Part shown: piece by piece, positions 34,776 to 43,223 of the stretch
Position numbering within the stretch: the stretch's first letter is position 1
Layout of the letters: every line of letters starts with the position of its first letter
Assembly: GCF_007995155.1 (NCBI RefSeq)
Contig: NZ_CP042593.1
Span: 4,692,001-4,756,000, forward strand
Length of the DNA stretch: 64,000 bases
Origin: Cytobacillus dafuensis
Lineage (GTDB): Bacteria; Bacillota; Bacilli; Bacillales; Cytobacillaceae
Reading direction: 5' to 3'
Made by a program: the position numbers and the translations under genes
Notes under the pieces: generated by a model
What the model was told of the DNA's origin: nothing
What the model saw: only the letters and a program-made list of their open reading frames with translations
Databases searched by the model: none

Positions 34776-34825
34776 TCTCTACATTCTATCGAAGCTTCGA
34801 TTCATTGAATGTGACATATTTCACA
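34776..34825 (-). promoter_or_regulatory. Crp/Fnr-type promoter of the crp/fnr gene
   Basis: TGTGACATATTTCACA (34825-34810) is a perfect TGTGA-N6-TCACA box. TAGAAT at 34788-34783 is the -10. With +1 at 34776 (A) the box is centred at -41.5, as at fdhD. Confidence 0.78.
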
Positions 34826-34900
34826 TAATATAGGTGCTTTAGCAGAAGAAATCTATGAATAAAATGTTGTTTTCTTATCAATTTATTTGTGTTATCTTCT

Positions 34901-34929
34901 ATATGAATATAAAGTTATTTAATTCATAT
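34901..34929 (+). promoter_or_regulatory. Inverted repeat upstream of the TetR-ABC genes
   Basis: ATATGAAT (34901-34908) with ATTCATAT (34922-34929), 13-base spacing, overlapping a possible -10 (TATAAA, 34908-34913). Likely the operator of the TetR gene that begins at 34956. Confidence 0.5.
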
Positions 34930-34955
34930 ATTCATAATAAGGAGGTCATTCTACA

Positions 34956-35555
34956 TTGAGAGGCTTTACTGAGGAAGAAAAAATATATTTACGCACACAG
35001 CTACTGGAAAAAGGTCGTTCCTTCTTTTCCGTTCATGGCTTTAAAAAAACAAGCATTAAAGATTTAACAAATGCAGTTGGGATTGCCCAAGGCTCCTTTT
35101 ACTTATTTTTTCAATCAAAGGAAGAAATTTATTTTCGCATTTTAGAAGAGGAAGAAGAAAAGATAAAGAGCATCATTACGAGGCAATTACCTTCAGCTAT
35201 GACAGCAAAGACCTTTGCAGCATTCTTATTATCAGGAATCCAGCTCATTCAAGACAACCCGTTTATCCGCCAGTTATTTTTCGAGGGTGAATTAGAGACA
35301 TTAATTCGAAAGCTTCCAAAAGAAATAGTGGAAGAGCATATTCATAAGGATACCGATCTTCTTGCTCCTTTGCTGGATTCATGGGGAATCAAAGATAAAC
35401 AAGAACAAGATATAGTTAGCGGTGCAATTCGTTCATTCTTTCTGTTAGCCGTTCACGAAAAGGCTATAGGAAATGCACATTATGATCAAACGATTCAATT
35501 TCTAGCTGAAGCCATTGCAGACAAAATATTTGCGAGGAGAATGAATGATGATTGA
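34956..35555 (+). CDS. TetR/AcrR-family regulator of the ABC exporter 1
   Basis: 199 residues. The N-terminal HTH (TSIKDLTNAVGIAQGSFYLFFQSKEEIYF) is typical; the C-terminal ligand domain is unique. The start is a TTG behind AAGGAGG. It overlaps the downstream ATPase gene by about 10 bases, so regulator and transporter are translated together and probably repress themselves. Confidence 0.88.
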   Translation: MRGFTEEEKIYLRTQLLEKGRSFFSVHGFKKTSIKDLTNAVGIAQGSFYLFFQSKEEIYFRILEEEEEKIKSIITRQLPSAMTAKTFAAFLLSGIQLIQDNPFIRQLFFEGELETLIRKLPKEIVEEHIHKDTDLLAPLLDSWGIKDKQEQDIVSGAIRSFFLLAVHEKAIGNAHYDQTIQFLAEAIADKIFARRMNDD

Positions 35556-36402
35556 TGTCAGCAATCTTGAATATGCATACCCGGGTCAAAAGGATAAGAT
35601 CATCCAAGGAATCAGCTTCTCTATTCAAAAAGGGGAAATCTTTGGCTTTCTCGGACCATCTGGAGCTGGAAAAAGCACAACACAAAAAATTTTAATTGGC
35701 TTATTAAAAGGCTATTCAGGTTCAGTCAAAGTAGCTGATAAAGAGGTGCGAGACTTAAACAGGGACTACTACGAAAAAATTGGGGTTACCTTTGAGTTCC
35801 CTAATTTCTATAGCAAGTTTTCAGCATTAGAAAATCTGCTTCACTTTAAGCGTCTTTATTCTGTCGAGACTGCGGATCCTATCCAGCTTTTACATTCTGT
35901 AGGTCTCGAGAAATTTCAAAATACAAAAGTGGCTGCTTTTTCTAAAGGGATGAAAATGAGATTGAACTTTATCCGTTCTTTACTAAACGACCCTGATATT
36001 ATTTTTCTTGATGAGCCAACTTCTGGATTAGATCCTGCCAATTCAAGAATTATGCGAGAGAAGATAATGGATCTAAAAAGGATGGGGAAAACGATCGTCA
36101 TCACTACTCATAATATGGCATTAGCTGAGGAACTTTGTGATCGAGTTGCTTTTATTGTCGATGGAAAAATTAGCTTAATCGACTCCCCGAAAAATTTAAA
36201 ACGGCAAAAAAGCAAAAAAATTGTTCAAATTGAATTTAAAGAGAAGCAAGAAATTAAGACAGCTGAGTTTTACCTCGATCGGCTTAAGAAGGATGATCGC
36301 TTTATTCAGCTCATTCAGCACCATGAAATCTTAACAATTCATACACAAGAAGCCACTTTAGAAGATATATTTATTGAAGTAACCGGAAGGGGATTGCAAT
36401 GA
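35545..36402 (+). CDS. ABC exporter 1, ATP-binding protein
   Basis: 285 residues. Walker A GPSGAGKST, signature FSKGMKMRL, Walker B IIFLDEPTSGLDP. It resembles the fluoroquinolone-export type (Rv2688c-like), where one ATPase works with two different permeases; the same arrangement is seen here. The start may be the ATG at 35545 or the one at 35548. Confidence 0.87.
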   Translation: MMIDVSNLEYAYPGQKDKIIQGISFSIQKGEIFGFLGPSGAGKSTTQKILIGLLKGYSGSVKVADKEVRDLNRDYYEKIGVTFEFPNFYSKFSALENLLHFKRLYSVETADPIQLLHSVGLEKFQNTKVAAFSKGMKMRLNFIRSLLNDPDIIFLDEPTSGLDPANSRIMREKIMDLKRMGKTIVITTHNMALAEELCDRVAFIVDGKISLIDSPKNLKRQKSKKIVQIEFKEKQEIKTAEFYLDRLKKDDRFIQLIQHHEILTIHTQEATLEDIFIEVTGRGLQ

Positions 36403-37097
36403 GACTTATCGCCTCCATTAAAGCAGATATTCAATTTCAATTTAGACATTATTTTTACTATGTCTATTTATTCGTTAGCACGTTCTATATTTTAATACTA
36501 TCTTTTGTACCAATTGAAGTAAAAGAGAAGACAGCTTTGGTCTTTCTTTTTTCAGATTGCTCCTTTCTCGGCTCCTTTTTCATTGGTGGCATAATTTTAT
36601 TAGAAAAAGACCAAGGGATTCATAACCAATTATTCGTCACACCCATCCGCATATCGGAGTTTATTTGGTCAAAAGTGATTTCACTTTCAGTTCTTTCTGC
36701 TGCTTCCGCTATGCTCATTTACATTTGTACGTTCGGATTAACCTATAAAGCATTGCCTTTGCTGCTAGGAGTTCTCTTTAATTCAGTTTTTGCCACCTTG
36801 CTAGGTTTAATCTTTGCTGTTCGTGTTAAGTCCATTAATCAATATTTACTTATCTCACCGTTATTCGTTACGGTCTTTTTTCTCCCTATATTGGATGTTA
36901 TAGACCTTTTCCATACCCCTCTTTTTTATTTGCTGCCTGGAAAAGCAGGGCTTTTACTAATGGAAAATGCCTTCTCTCCTTTATCAGTGGAAGGCTGGAT
37001 ATATTCATTATCGACGCTTTTCTTATTCATCATTCTTGCTTTTCAATTAGCCTATCAATCTTTTACCAAGCATGTCCTTTTAAAAATTGGAGGATGA
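36399..37097 (+). CDS. ABC exporter 1, first permease
   Basis: 232 residues with six predicted helices. It begins at the ATGA overlap with the ATPase stop. It has segments LLEKDQGIHNQLFVTPIRISEF and FAVRVKSINQYLL that are common in ABC-2 subunits. It forms a heterodimer with the next gene, by inference. Confidence 0.82.
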   Translation: MRLIASIKADIQFQFRHYFYYVYLFVSTFYILILSFVPIEVKEKTALVFLFSDCSFLGSFFIGGIILLEKDQGIHNQLFVTPIRISEFIWSKVISLSVLSAASAMLIYICTFGLTYKALPLLLGVLFNSVFATLLGLIFAVRVKSINQYLLISPLFVTVFFLPILDVIDLFHTPLFYLLPGKAGLLLMENAFSPLSVEGWIYSLSTLFLFIILAFQLAYQSFTKHVLLKIGG

Positions 37098-37100
37098 CAA

Positions 37101-37826
37101 ATGAAAAAAATAATGGCTTTAACTATATTTGATATGAAATATTTTTATCGCGATTTTATGCTTATTGTAGCGATCATTGCTCCTTTTTTGTTGGCCCTGC
37201 TTTTCCGCTTTGGCATACCAGCCTTTGCAACATTCATAGAAGATAAGATCGTATTCCAACCTGAACTTTATACTGAATTATTTGCGCTTATTCTTTTGCT
37301 TACAGTGCCTGTCATGCTTGGCATGTTTGCCGCTTTTGTCATTCTTGATGAACAAGATGAGAATCTATTAATGTATATGGCTGTTACGCCCTTATCTCAG
37401 CGAGGCTATTTAATTTATCGATTAGGAGGACCTGTTCTTATCAGCACTTGCTTATCAGTTACTGCCCTCTTCCTTGCCGGGTATCAATCTGTCATTTCGG
37501 CCTATACGATGCCTGTCATCCTTTTTTCTGGGATTGAAGCACCTCTTGTCACATTATTCATTATTAGCTTTGCTAAAAATAAAGTCGAAGGGCTAGCAGT
37601 GGCTAAAGCTGCAAGTGTACTGCTACTCGTTCCGTTCCTTTATTATTTTGTTTCAGGTAATTGGAAGTACTTAGGAGGACTTCTCCCTCCTTTTTGGATT
37701 GCTGCTGCCTTTTTTACAGGTATTCAATCCTCTCTTTCTCTTACTATCGTAAATTTAATCATTGCAGCTTGTACGCATGCCCTAGCAATTTTCCTTTTGT
37801 ATAAAAGGTTTGCATCCATTCAATAA
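37101..37826 (+). CDS. ABC exporter 1, second permease
   Basis: 241 residues with six helices. GGAGGATGACAA precedes the ATG, 3 bp after the previous stop. The motif ILDEQDENLLMYMAVTPLSQRGYLIYR matches that of the first permease in position. Substrate unknown. Confidence 0.82.
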   Translation: MKKIMALTIFDMKYFYRDFMLIVAIIAPFLLALLFRFGIPAFATFIEDKIVFQPELYTELFALILLLTVPVMLGMFAAFVILDEQDENLLMYMAVTPLSQRGYLIYRLGGPVLISTCLSVTALFLAGYQSVISAYTMPVILFSGIEAPLVTLFIISFAKNKVEGLAVAKAASVLLLVPFLYYFVSGNWKYLGGLLPPFWIAAAFFTGIQSSLSLTIVNLIIAACTHALAIFLLYKRFASIQ

Positions 37827-37874
37827 TCTAATTGGTGCATGACAACTCTCATTCTGCAAAAGATGGACACTATT

Positions 37875-37910
37875 AAAGAGCCTCTTTCTTCCGGAAGAGG
37901 CTTTAATTTT
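37875..37910 (+). terminator. Terminator of ABC exporter 1
   Basis: AAAGAGCCTCTT-TCTTCCGG-AAGAGGCTTT followed by AATTTT. It isolates the next operon. Confidence 0.85.
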
Positions 37911-37919
37911 ATCGCAATA

Positions 37920-37986
37920 ATGAGTGATTACTCACTTTACAAATGAAAAAAATCATTTTAAAATAAATGTGAGTGATTACTCACTA
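37920..37986 (+). promoter_or_regulatory. Promoter of ABC exporter 2 with two identical palindromic operators
   Basis: TTTACA (37936-37941), 17 bases, TAAAAT (37959-37964) is a good sigma-A promoter. On each side lies TGAGTGATTACTCAC (37921-37935 and 37970-37984), a palindrome of TetR type. The first just precedes the -35 and the second covers the start site. A TetR regulator is encoded two genes downstream and would repress by binding both. Confidence 0.78.
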
Positions 37987-38006
37987 TTAAGAATGAGGTG
38001 AAAAGG

Positions 38007-38726
38007 ATGGAGAAGGAAATTGTTACTATCCACAACGTGTCCAGATCTTTCGGAAAACATCAAGTCCTCAAGAATATCAGCTTAGAAATGAAATCTGGGG
38101 AGATATTCGGTCTCCTTGGCCCTTCAGGTGCTGGCAAAACAACAATTGTTAAACAGCTGGTCGGCCTTGATCTCCCATCAGAAGGAGAAATTTATCTTTT
38201 TCAAGAAAAAATGCCAAGCCTAAAGCTAATCGAAAAAACAGGTTATATGGCTCAATCTGATGCCTTATATGGGGAACTATCCGCGAAAGAAAACCTTGAA
38301 TTTTTTGCTTCCCTGTATGGATTAAAAGGAGCAAAAAGAAAACAGAGAATCAAAGAGGTAATGGAAATAGTTTCGTTATCAGAACACATAAATAAGCTTG
38401 TATCAACCTATTCTGGTGGAATGAAGCGGCGTCTTTCGCTTGCCATTGCTCTTTTACATCAACCTCAGCTTCTCATTCTCGATGAACCGACTGTGGGCAT
38501 CGATCCAGTTCTAAGAAAAAGCATATGGAATGCCTTTTATGAGCTGAAAGAGATCGGAACAACGATTATCGTGACCACTCATGTGATGGATGAGGCAGAA
38601 AAATGTGATCGGCTTGGGATGATCCGAGATGGAAAGCTCATTGCTGTAGGGACTCCTGAAGAGCTGAAAAATAAAACAAAGTCCACTAGTATTGAAGAAG
38701 CGTTCCTAGTGTACGGAGGTGCTTAA
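38007..38726 (+). CDS. ABC exporter 2, ATP-binding protein
   Basis: 239 residues. Walker A GPSGAGKTT, Q-loop in MAQSDALYG, signature YSGGMKRRLS, Walker B LILDEPTVGID. Short DrrA-like type. The start is the ATG at 38007 behind GAGGTGAAAAGG; the in-frame GTG at 37998 lies within that SD. First gene of the operon with a permease and a TetR. Confidence 0.9.
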   Translation: MEKEIVTIHNVSRSFGKHQVLKNISLEMKSGEIFGLLGPSGAGKTTIVKQLVGLDLPSEGEIYLFQEKMPSLKLIEKTGYMAQSDALYGELSAKENLEFFASLYGLKGAKRKQRIKEVMEIVSLSEHINKLVSTYSGGMKRRLSLAIALLHQPQLLILDEPTVGIDPVLRKSIWNAFYELKEIGTTIIVTTHVMDEAEKCDRLGMIRDGKLIAVGTPEELKNKTKSTSIEEAFLVYGGA

Positions 38727-38727
38727 T

Positions 38728-39756
38728 ATGAGAATAAAGGCTCTAGTCATTCGAATTCTTCGGCAAATTATTCGTGATAAAAGGACAATGGCCCTGTTAA
38801 TTTTTGCTCCAATCCTTGTATTATCCATGCTTTATTTGGTTTTTAATGGGGATGATTATATTCCAAAAATTGGTTTTGTAGATATTCCTGAGCAGATCCA
38901 GGATCAACTAAACTTAGATGATGCTGAAATCACACAATATGATTCTATTAATCAGGCAAAAAAAGCTTTATCAAATCATGAGCTCGATGCATATTTTCTT
39001 TTTGAAAATCAACAGCCTTCTGTTGTTTTAGAAGGAAGTGATCCTAGTATTAATGGGTCCGTTATGAAATGGATGCAAACGGCCTTAAAGCCTTTACAAC
39101 AGAATGCTCCCCAGAAGGAAATAGCCGTTGATTATTTGTATGGCTCAAGTGAAATGAGACAGTTCGACTATATTGGCCCCATCCTGCTAGGTTTTTTTAT
39201 CTTTTTCTTTGTTTTTCTTATTGCCGGTGTGTCTTTCTTGCGAGAAAGGACGACTGGAACACTAGAAAGATTATTATCTAGCCCGCTAAGAAAATGGGAG
39301 ATTGTCATGGGTTATGTCATTGGCTTTGGTATTTTTACCATGATCCAAGCAACGATCATAGCCTGGTATTCCATCTATGTATTAGACATGATGATGGAAG
39401 GTGCATTCGGTTATGTCCTGCTTATTACGTTACTCGTTTCCCTTACTGCCTTAACATTAGGAATCTTACTATCTTCCTTTGCGAACAATGAACTGCAAAT
39501 GATTCAATTTATTCCGCTTGTCATTGTCCCGCAGGTCTTCTTTTCAGGTCTATTCAATCTTGAAACTGTCTCAGACTGGCTTAGCTGGATTGGCCCGATA
39601 ACACCGCTGTATTATGCAAGTGAAGCATTGCGCGGTGTAATGATTAAAGGATATGGATGGGATATGATTTATAAAGATTTGCTTATATTATTAGGTTTCT
39701 CGTTGTTGTTCATGATACTCAATATTGCCGCATTAAGAAAATATCGAAAGCTCTAA
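38728..39756 (+). CDS. ABC exporter 2, permease
   Basis: 342 residues. One helix near the N-terminus (about 20-40), a soluble external domain of about 120 residues, then five helices: the typical ABC-2 layout of drug exporters of the YhgE/DrrB type. FLRERTTGTLERLLSSPLRKWEI is the family motif. The ATG at 38728 follows GGAGGTGC, which lies in the end of the ATPase gene. Substrate unknown. Confidence 0.87.
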   Translation: MRIKALVIRILRQIIRDKRTMALLIFAPILVLSMLYLVFNGDDYIPKIGFVDIPEQIQDQLNLDDAEITQYDSINQAKKALSNHELDAYFLFENQQPSVVLEGSDPSINGSVMKWMQTALKPLQQNAPQKEIAVDYLYGSSEMRQFDYIGPILLGFFIFFFVFLIAGVSFLRERTTGTLERLLSSPLRKWEIVMGYVIGFGIFTMIQATIIAWYSIYVLDMMMEGAFGYVLLITLLVSLTALTLGILLSSFANNELQMIQFIPLVIVPQVFFSGLFNLETVSDWLSWIGPITPLYYASEALRGVMIKGYGWDMIYKDLLILLGFSLLFMILNIAALRKYRKL

Positions 39757-39823
39757 TCATTAACTCCTAGAATAGGCTCGTTTCTTTTCACTGGCAAAAT
39801 CATTTATAATATTTTTAGGATAT

Positions 39824-40495
39824 GTGTGTAAAAAGGGGTTGTTCATCATAGCAGATCAAGATTCATTGATTACACAACTTTTCGACGAAGAAGAAGAGTT
39901 AACAGATAAGCAGAAAAAAATTATTATAGCAGCGATCGAGTCTTTTTCAGAAAAGGGTTATGCTGCTACATCCACAAGTGAAATCGCAAAAAAAGCTGGA
40001 GTAGCAGAGGGAACGATTTTTAGGCATTATAAAACAAAAAAGGATTTGCTCTTAGGAATTGTTGCTCCTGCAATGGCGAAATTACTTGCTCCATTTGTCA
40101 TTAAGGATTTATATAAAGTATTAGATACGAAGTACGAGCATTTTGAGGACTTTCTTAGAGCGATGATTGAAAACCGAGCGGCTTTTTTGAAGAAAAACTT
40201 ACCACTCTTTAAAATTTTAATTCAGGAAATTCCTTTTCACCCAGAGCTAAAGGAACAATTCACTGAGCATATTGCCAAGAAGGTCTTCGATCGATTTATA
40301 AAATTAACAGAGTATTATCAGGAAAAAGGGCAAATTATTGATCTTCCACCCCAACAAATCCTAAGATTGACGATTACAACGATTATGGGCTATTTCATAG
40401 CCAGATACTTATTTCTTCCGGAAGCGGACTGGAACGATGAGGAAGAAATCGAACTTACGATACAATTTTTAATGAGAGGGCTAGCTGCAAATTAA
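39824..40495 (+). CDS. TetR/AcrR-family regulator of ABC exporter 2
   Basis: 223 residues. HTH: GYAATSTSEIAKKAGVAEGTIFRHYKTKKDLL. The C-terminal domain is ligand-specific. The start is uncertain: ATG at 39824 has a poor SD, and the AAAAAGGGG at 39830-39838 sits right before a TTG in frame. It is the best candidate to bind the two TGAGTGATTACTCA operators upstream of the exporter. Confidence 0.85.
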   Translation: MCKKGLFIIADQDSLITQLFDEEEELTDKQKKIIIAAIESFSEKGYAATSTSEIAKKAGVAEGTIFRHYKTKKDLLLGIVAPAMAKLLAPFVIKDLYKVLDTKYEHFEDFLRAMIENRAAFLKKNLPLFKILIQEIPFHPELKEQFTEHIAKKVFDRFIKLTEYYQEKGQIIDLPPQQILRLTITTIMGYFIARYLFLPEADWNDEEEIELTIQFLMRGLAAN

Positions 40496-40501
40496 TTGGT
40501 G

Positions 40502-40522
40502 TTAGACACAGTCTGTGTCTAA
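40502..40522. other. 21-bp perfect palindrome
   Basis: TTAGACACAG-T-CTGTGTCTAA right after the TetR stop. No T-tract follows, so it is not a usual terminator; a separate terminator lies at 40565. It may be an operator or the end of a decayed repeat. Confidence 0.45.
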
Positions 40523-40564
40523 GAAAATACCAAGATTGCCGAGTTTATAAAAAGAATATTTCAG

Positions 40565-40594
40565 AAAGGAGCTGATCATTCAGCTCCTTTTTTT
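40565..40594 (+). terminator. Terminator of the ABC exporter 2 operon
   Basis: AAAGGAGCTGA-TCAT-TCAGCTCCTTT followed by TTTT; 11-bp stem. Confidence 0.92.
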
Positions 40595-40631
40595 ACTATC
40601 TTATAAATGATTAATAAACAATTGGAAGTCA

Positions 40632-40677
40632 TTGACAGAACACCTTGTATTAGTGTACTATCTAACTAGGTCACTAA
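40632..40677 (+). promoter_or_regulatory. Promoter with overlapping operator, small lipoprotein gene
   Basis: TTGACA (40632-40637), 18 bases, TACTAT (40656-40661). An inverted repeat TTAGTGTACTA/TAGGTCACTAA (40650-40660 and 40667-40677, 9 of 11 matching) covers the -10. It resembles GntR/YtrA-type operators, but no such regulator is in the window. Confidence 0.6.
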
Positions 40678-40702
40678 TGCATTTTACAAGAGGGTGGAAA
40701 TT

Positions 40703-40864
40703 ATGTTTGAGAATAAAAATAAGCTTTGGTCCATTTGTTTTATCATATTTTCGTTGCTTCTCGCCTCTGGTTGCTCAGTTAATATAGATAAGGACGCAGA
40801 GCCTGGTGTCCATATCTATAAAGTCGATAAAAAGAAAGATGATAAGGAGGAGACTAATAAATAG
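40703..40864 (+). CDS. Small predicted lipoprotein, 53 residues
   Basis: Translation starts with MFENKNKLWSICFII and reaches LLLASGC, with a lipobox and Cys 24 as lipid anchor. After it comes a 29-residue charged tail (SVNIDKDAEPGVHIYKVDKK, then Lys/Asp/Glu). GGTGGAAATT precedes the ATG. It has its own promoter with operator-like repeat, and a hairpin afterward. No family recognised. It could be a small signalling, quorum or membrane-stress peptide, but this is only a guess. Confidence 0.72.
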   Translation: MFENKNKLWSICFIIFSLLLASGCSVNIDKDAEPGVHIYKVDKKKDDKEETNK

Positions 40865-40896
40865 CTAGCAAGTTAAAAAACGGCATGTACATTAAA

Positions 40897-40942
40897 AGGG
40901 GCTGTCCTTTACAATCAATTTGATGATTTTAGGACAGCCCCT
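40897..40942 (+). terminator. Long-stem hairpin after the lipoprotein gene
   Basis: AGGGGCTGTCCT with AGGACAGCCCCT, 12-bp perfect stem, 22-base loop. The short T-rich context is weak. The sequence is related to the ends of the MITE at 6084. Confidence 0.6.
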
Positions 40943-40958
40943 AATACTTATAGTTCTG

Positions 40959-41239
40959 TGATTAAAGTTGAACTCTATCGCAGAATAACGGGCTGGCCAA
41001 CAAAAACGCCACGTCCTGTGGCAATGTTGGCACTAGCACATCCTGTGCGTCGTAAGACCCTTAGAAAAAAGAAATTAAGGAAATAAAAAATTCTAAGTGG
41101 GGTCCAACAGCCCGTAATGGCCCGACGACGGACAGGAAGTCCTAGTCAGGCGAAAGCCTCAGGACGTGGCGTACTGAGCGTGATAAGTTCAACTAATAAT
41201 CAGTGGGTCCCACCCCCACTGATTAAAGTTGAACTTTAT
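40959..41239 (-). repeat. Dispersed structured repeat, family C copy 1, inverted, with inserted modules
   Basis: In reverse it aligns with copies at 44275 and 54545, sharing TATCGCAGA-TAACGGGCTG, CAGCCCGTAA and the AATCAGTGGG/CCCACTGATT ends. Two extra blocks interrupt it: an RTCCT module at 40995-41051 (CGCCAC-GTCCT-GTGGC and CAC-ATCCT-GTG within GCCAAC/GTTGGC), and about 60 bases near 41124-41185 with GGAC-AGGAA-GTCC and AGGC-GAAA-GCCT hairpins. Its right end supplies the last codons of the next gene. Confidence 0.8.
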
Positions 41240-42284
41240 ATAGCTTGTCATCCTTCTCAAGCGGGACCCCGCGGCCATCCGTGTTATTGCTAATAAAGTA
41301 GAGCGTGTTATCCTCTATAAACACATCTCTGATTCGACCTAGACCGGTAATGAATTCTTTTTGTTCTCCTGTTTGCAGGTTAAATTCCAATACGGCAGTT
41401 CCTCTCAATGCCGCAACATAAAGCTTCCCGTTCGAATAAGCCATTCCTGATGGCGCCCAAGTCGTATTTTCTCCAGAAGTAAATAAAGGCGATTCCATAC
41501 CTTCCTTTTTTTCTGTACCCCTGATGACTGGCCATCCATAATTTTTCCCAGCTATAATTTTATTAATCTCATCGTTTGCTGAAGGGCCATGCTCACTTTC
41601 ATAAAGTGTACCGTCTGAAGACCAGTCAAGTCCCTGCGGATTACGATGGCCATAGCTGTATACATAGGAATTCGGAATAGGATTATCAGAAGGAATGGAG
41701 CCATCTAGATTCATTCTTAAAATCTTTCCACCTAAAGAATTCAATTCCTGAGCAATTTCCGGATTAATGGCCGCATCTCCAGTCGTTGCGTATAGCTTGC
41801 CGTCCGGCCCAATTTCAAGTCTTCCTCCATGATGAAACTGGCCGCTCGGAATTTTATCTAACAGCAGGCGCTTTTCTTTCCAGACATTGTCCTCTAGCTG
41901 CAGCACAACAATACGGTTAAATTGCCCTGTTTGATCCTCATAGGTATAATACGCAAAGGCTTCCTTCGATTGTGAAAAATCATGTTTTAGTACAAACCCA
42001 AGAAATCCAGCTTCCGCAGCTGTGGCTAATGATTTTTCAAAAGATACCTTCTGGCGTTCCTTTCGCCCCTCTTCTATTTTGAAGATGCTCCCAGGTCTTT
42101 CCGAAAGATAAAAGGTACTTCCAATCTTATCAATTGACCATGGTATTTGCAGTTCATCAGCCAAAACTTCCAAATCTGCATATGGGATACTTACTTCCCG
42201 TTCCTCTATTTTCTTTTCCTTTGCACCTGAACAGCCTACAACGAAAACAATGGCAAGAAAAATAATGCCGAGCACATGCTTCAT
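41223..42284 (-). CDS. PQQ-dependent sugar dehydrogenase-like lipoprotein
   Basis: 353 residues. Lipobox VVGC with Cys 18, then a six-bladed beta propeller of the soluble glucose/sorbosone dehydrogenase type: FHHGGRLEIGPDGKLYATTGD, SYGHRNPQGLDWSSDGTLYESEHGP and WAPSGMAYSNGKLYVAALRG carry the expected His, Arg and Asp residues. It oxidises aldose sugars outside the cell if PQQ is available; many homologues lack proof of activity. The last codons (Val-Gln-Leu-stop) come from repeat C1. GGGGAGG precedes the ATG. Confidence 0.88.
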   Translation of the reverse strand: MKHVLGIIFLAIVFVVGCSGAKEKKIEEREVSIPYADLEVLADELQIPWSIDKIGSTFYLSERPGSIFKIEEGRKERQKVSFEKSLATAAEAGFLGFVLKHDFSQSKEAFAYYTYEDQTGQFNRIVVLQLEDNVWKEKRLLLDKIPSGQFHHGGRLEIGPDGKLYATTGDAAINPEIAQELNSLGGKILRMNLDGSIPSDNPIPNSYVYSYGHRNPQGLDWSSDGTLYESEHGPSANDEINKIIAGKNYGWPVIRGTEKKEGMESPLFTSGENTTWAPSGMAYSNGKLYVAALRGTAVLEFNLQTGEQKEFITGLGRIRDVFIEDNTLYFISNNTDGRGVPLEKDDKLYKVQL

Positions 42285-42309
42285 TCATGTTCCTCCCCAT
42301 ACAAGTGTT

Positions 42310-43167
42310 TTAGGCTAAAACCTCCAATATCGCTTTGGCAACTCCGCTTTCCTCATTTGTTAATGTTACTGCATCACACTGCGCTTTAATCACTTCATCA
42401 GCATTCCCCATTGCGACCGCTCTGCCTGCTCGCTTAAACATAGAAAGGTCATTGTAGTTATCACCGATGGCCATCGTTTCCTGTAAAGTGATTCCTTTTT
42501 CATTCACAAATGCCTCAAGGGCAATGCCCTTCTGAGCATCCAAGCTTGTTAACTCAAGATTCTCATCCCCAGAGGCACTTACCGATAATTGGTCGAGCTG
42601 GAGTAAAGCTTCCTTAGCAGAACTTAAAAGATCATGCTCAAACGAAAAAGCTAATAGTTTATAAATTTGATGCTCGTTATGATTAAAAATAGCATCATAG
42701 CTGTCTACTTTTTGGATTAGACCTTTCGAAAGTCTTATTTTCGCCACCTTCATGATTTGATCTATATCTGCTTCTGGATTTGCACTTAAAACAATGTCCG
42801 CGATTATGGAAATAGCCTTGTCCTCATCCAGTGTGTATGTTCCTTGATTCGTATAAACTTCATAATAAACATTTTTCTCTGAAAGAATGGAAGCAGCCTG
42901 CTTCGCAATCGATTTTTCAAGAGAGTTTGCCGCAATAGTTTCATTGTTAACCGAGCGGATTTCTGCCCCATTTAGACAAATTACAGGACAAATAAGCCCC
43001 GCATTATCTAAAACAAATCTTGCTTCCTTAAAGGATCTTCCAGTTGCAATCACAACCTCCACTCCTTGTGACTGCGCTTTTCGAATGGCAGCAATATTCT
43101 CATCTGTGATCTGCTGTGTCGCTGTCAAGAGTGTTCCATCCATATCAATTGCAATGCATTTAATCAT
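42310..43167 (-). CDS. HAD-superfamily Cof-type phosphatase
   Basis: 285 residues. Motif I DMDGTLL (residues 8-14), Lys in LTSLDAQKGIALE, and motif IV GDNYNDLSMF, with a C2-type cap between. This group dephosphorylates sugar phosphates, FMN or PLP; substrate not predictable. AGAAGGTG precedes the ATG. It lies 26 bp upstream of the sugar dehydrogenase gene on the same strand. Confidence 0.9.
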   Translation of the reverse strand: MIKCIAIDMDGTLLTATQQITDENIAAIRKAQSQGVEVVIATGRSFKEARFVLDNAGLICPVICLNGAEIRSVNNETIAANSLEKSIAKQAASILSEKNVYYEVYTNQGTYTLDEDKAISIIADIVLSANPEADIDQIMKVAKIRLSKGLIQKVDSYDAIFNHNEHQIYKLLAFSFEHDLLSSAKEALLQLDQLSVSASGDENLELTSLDAQKGIALEAFVNEKGITLQETMAIGDNYNDLSMFKRAGRAVAMGNADEVIKAQCDAVTLTNEESGVAKAILEVLA

Positions 43168-43223
43168 GTTTTCACCTTCTAATTCATTTTATTGTTATAC
43201 TTATCAGCCAGATTCCACTTTTA

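Noticed and set aside
40502..40522. Terminator of the TetR gene
   Set aside because: No T-tract follows the palindrome; a proper terminator lies at 40565-40594.
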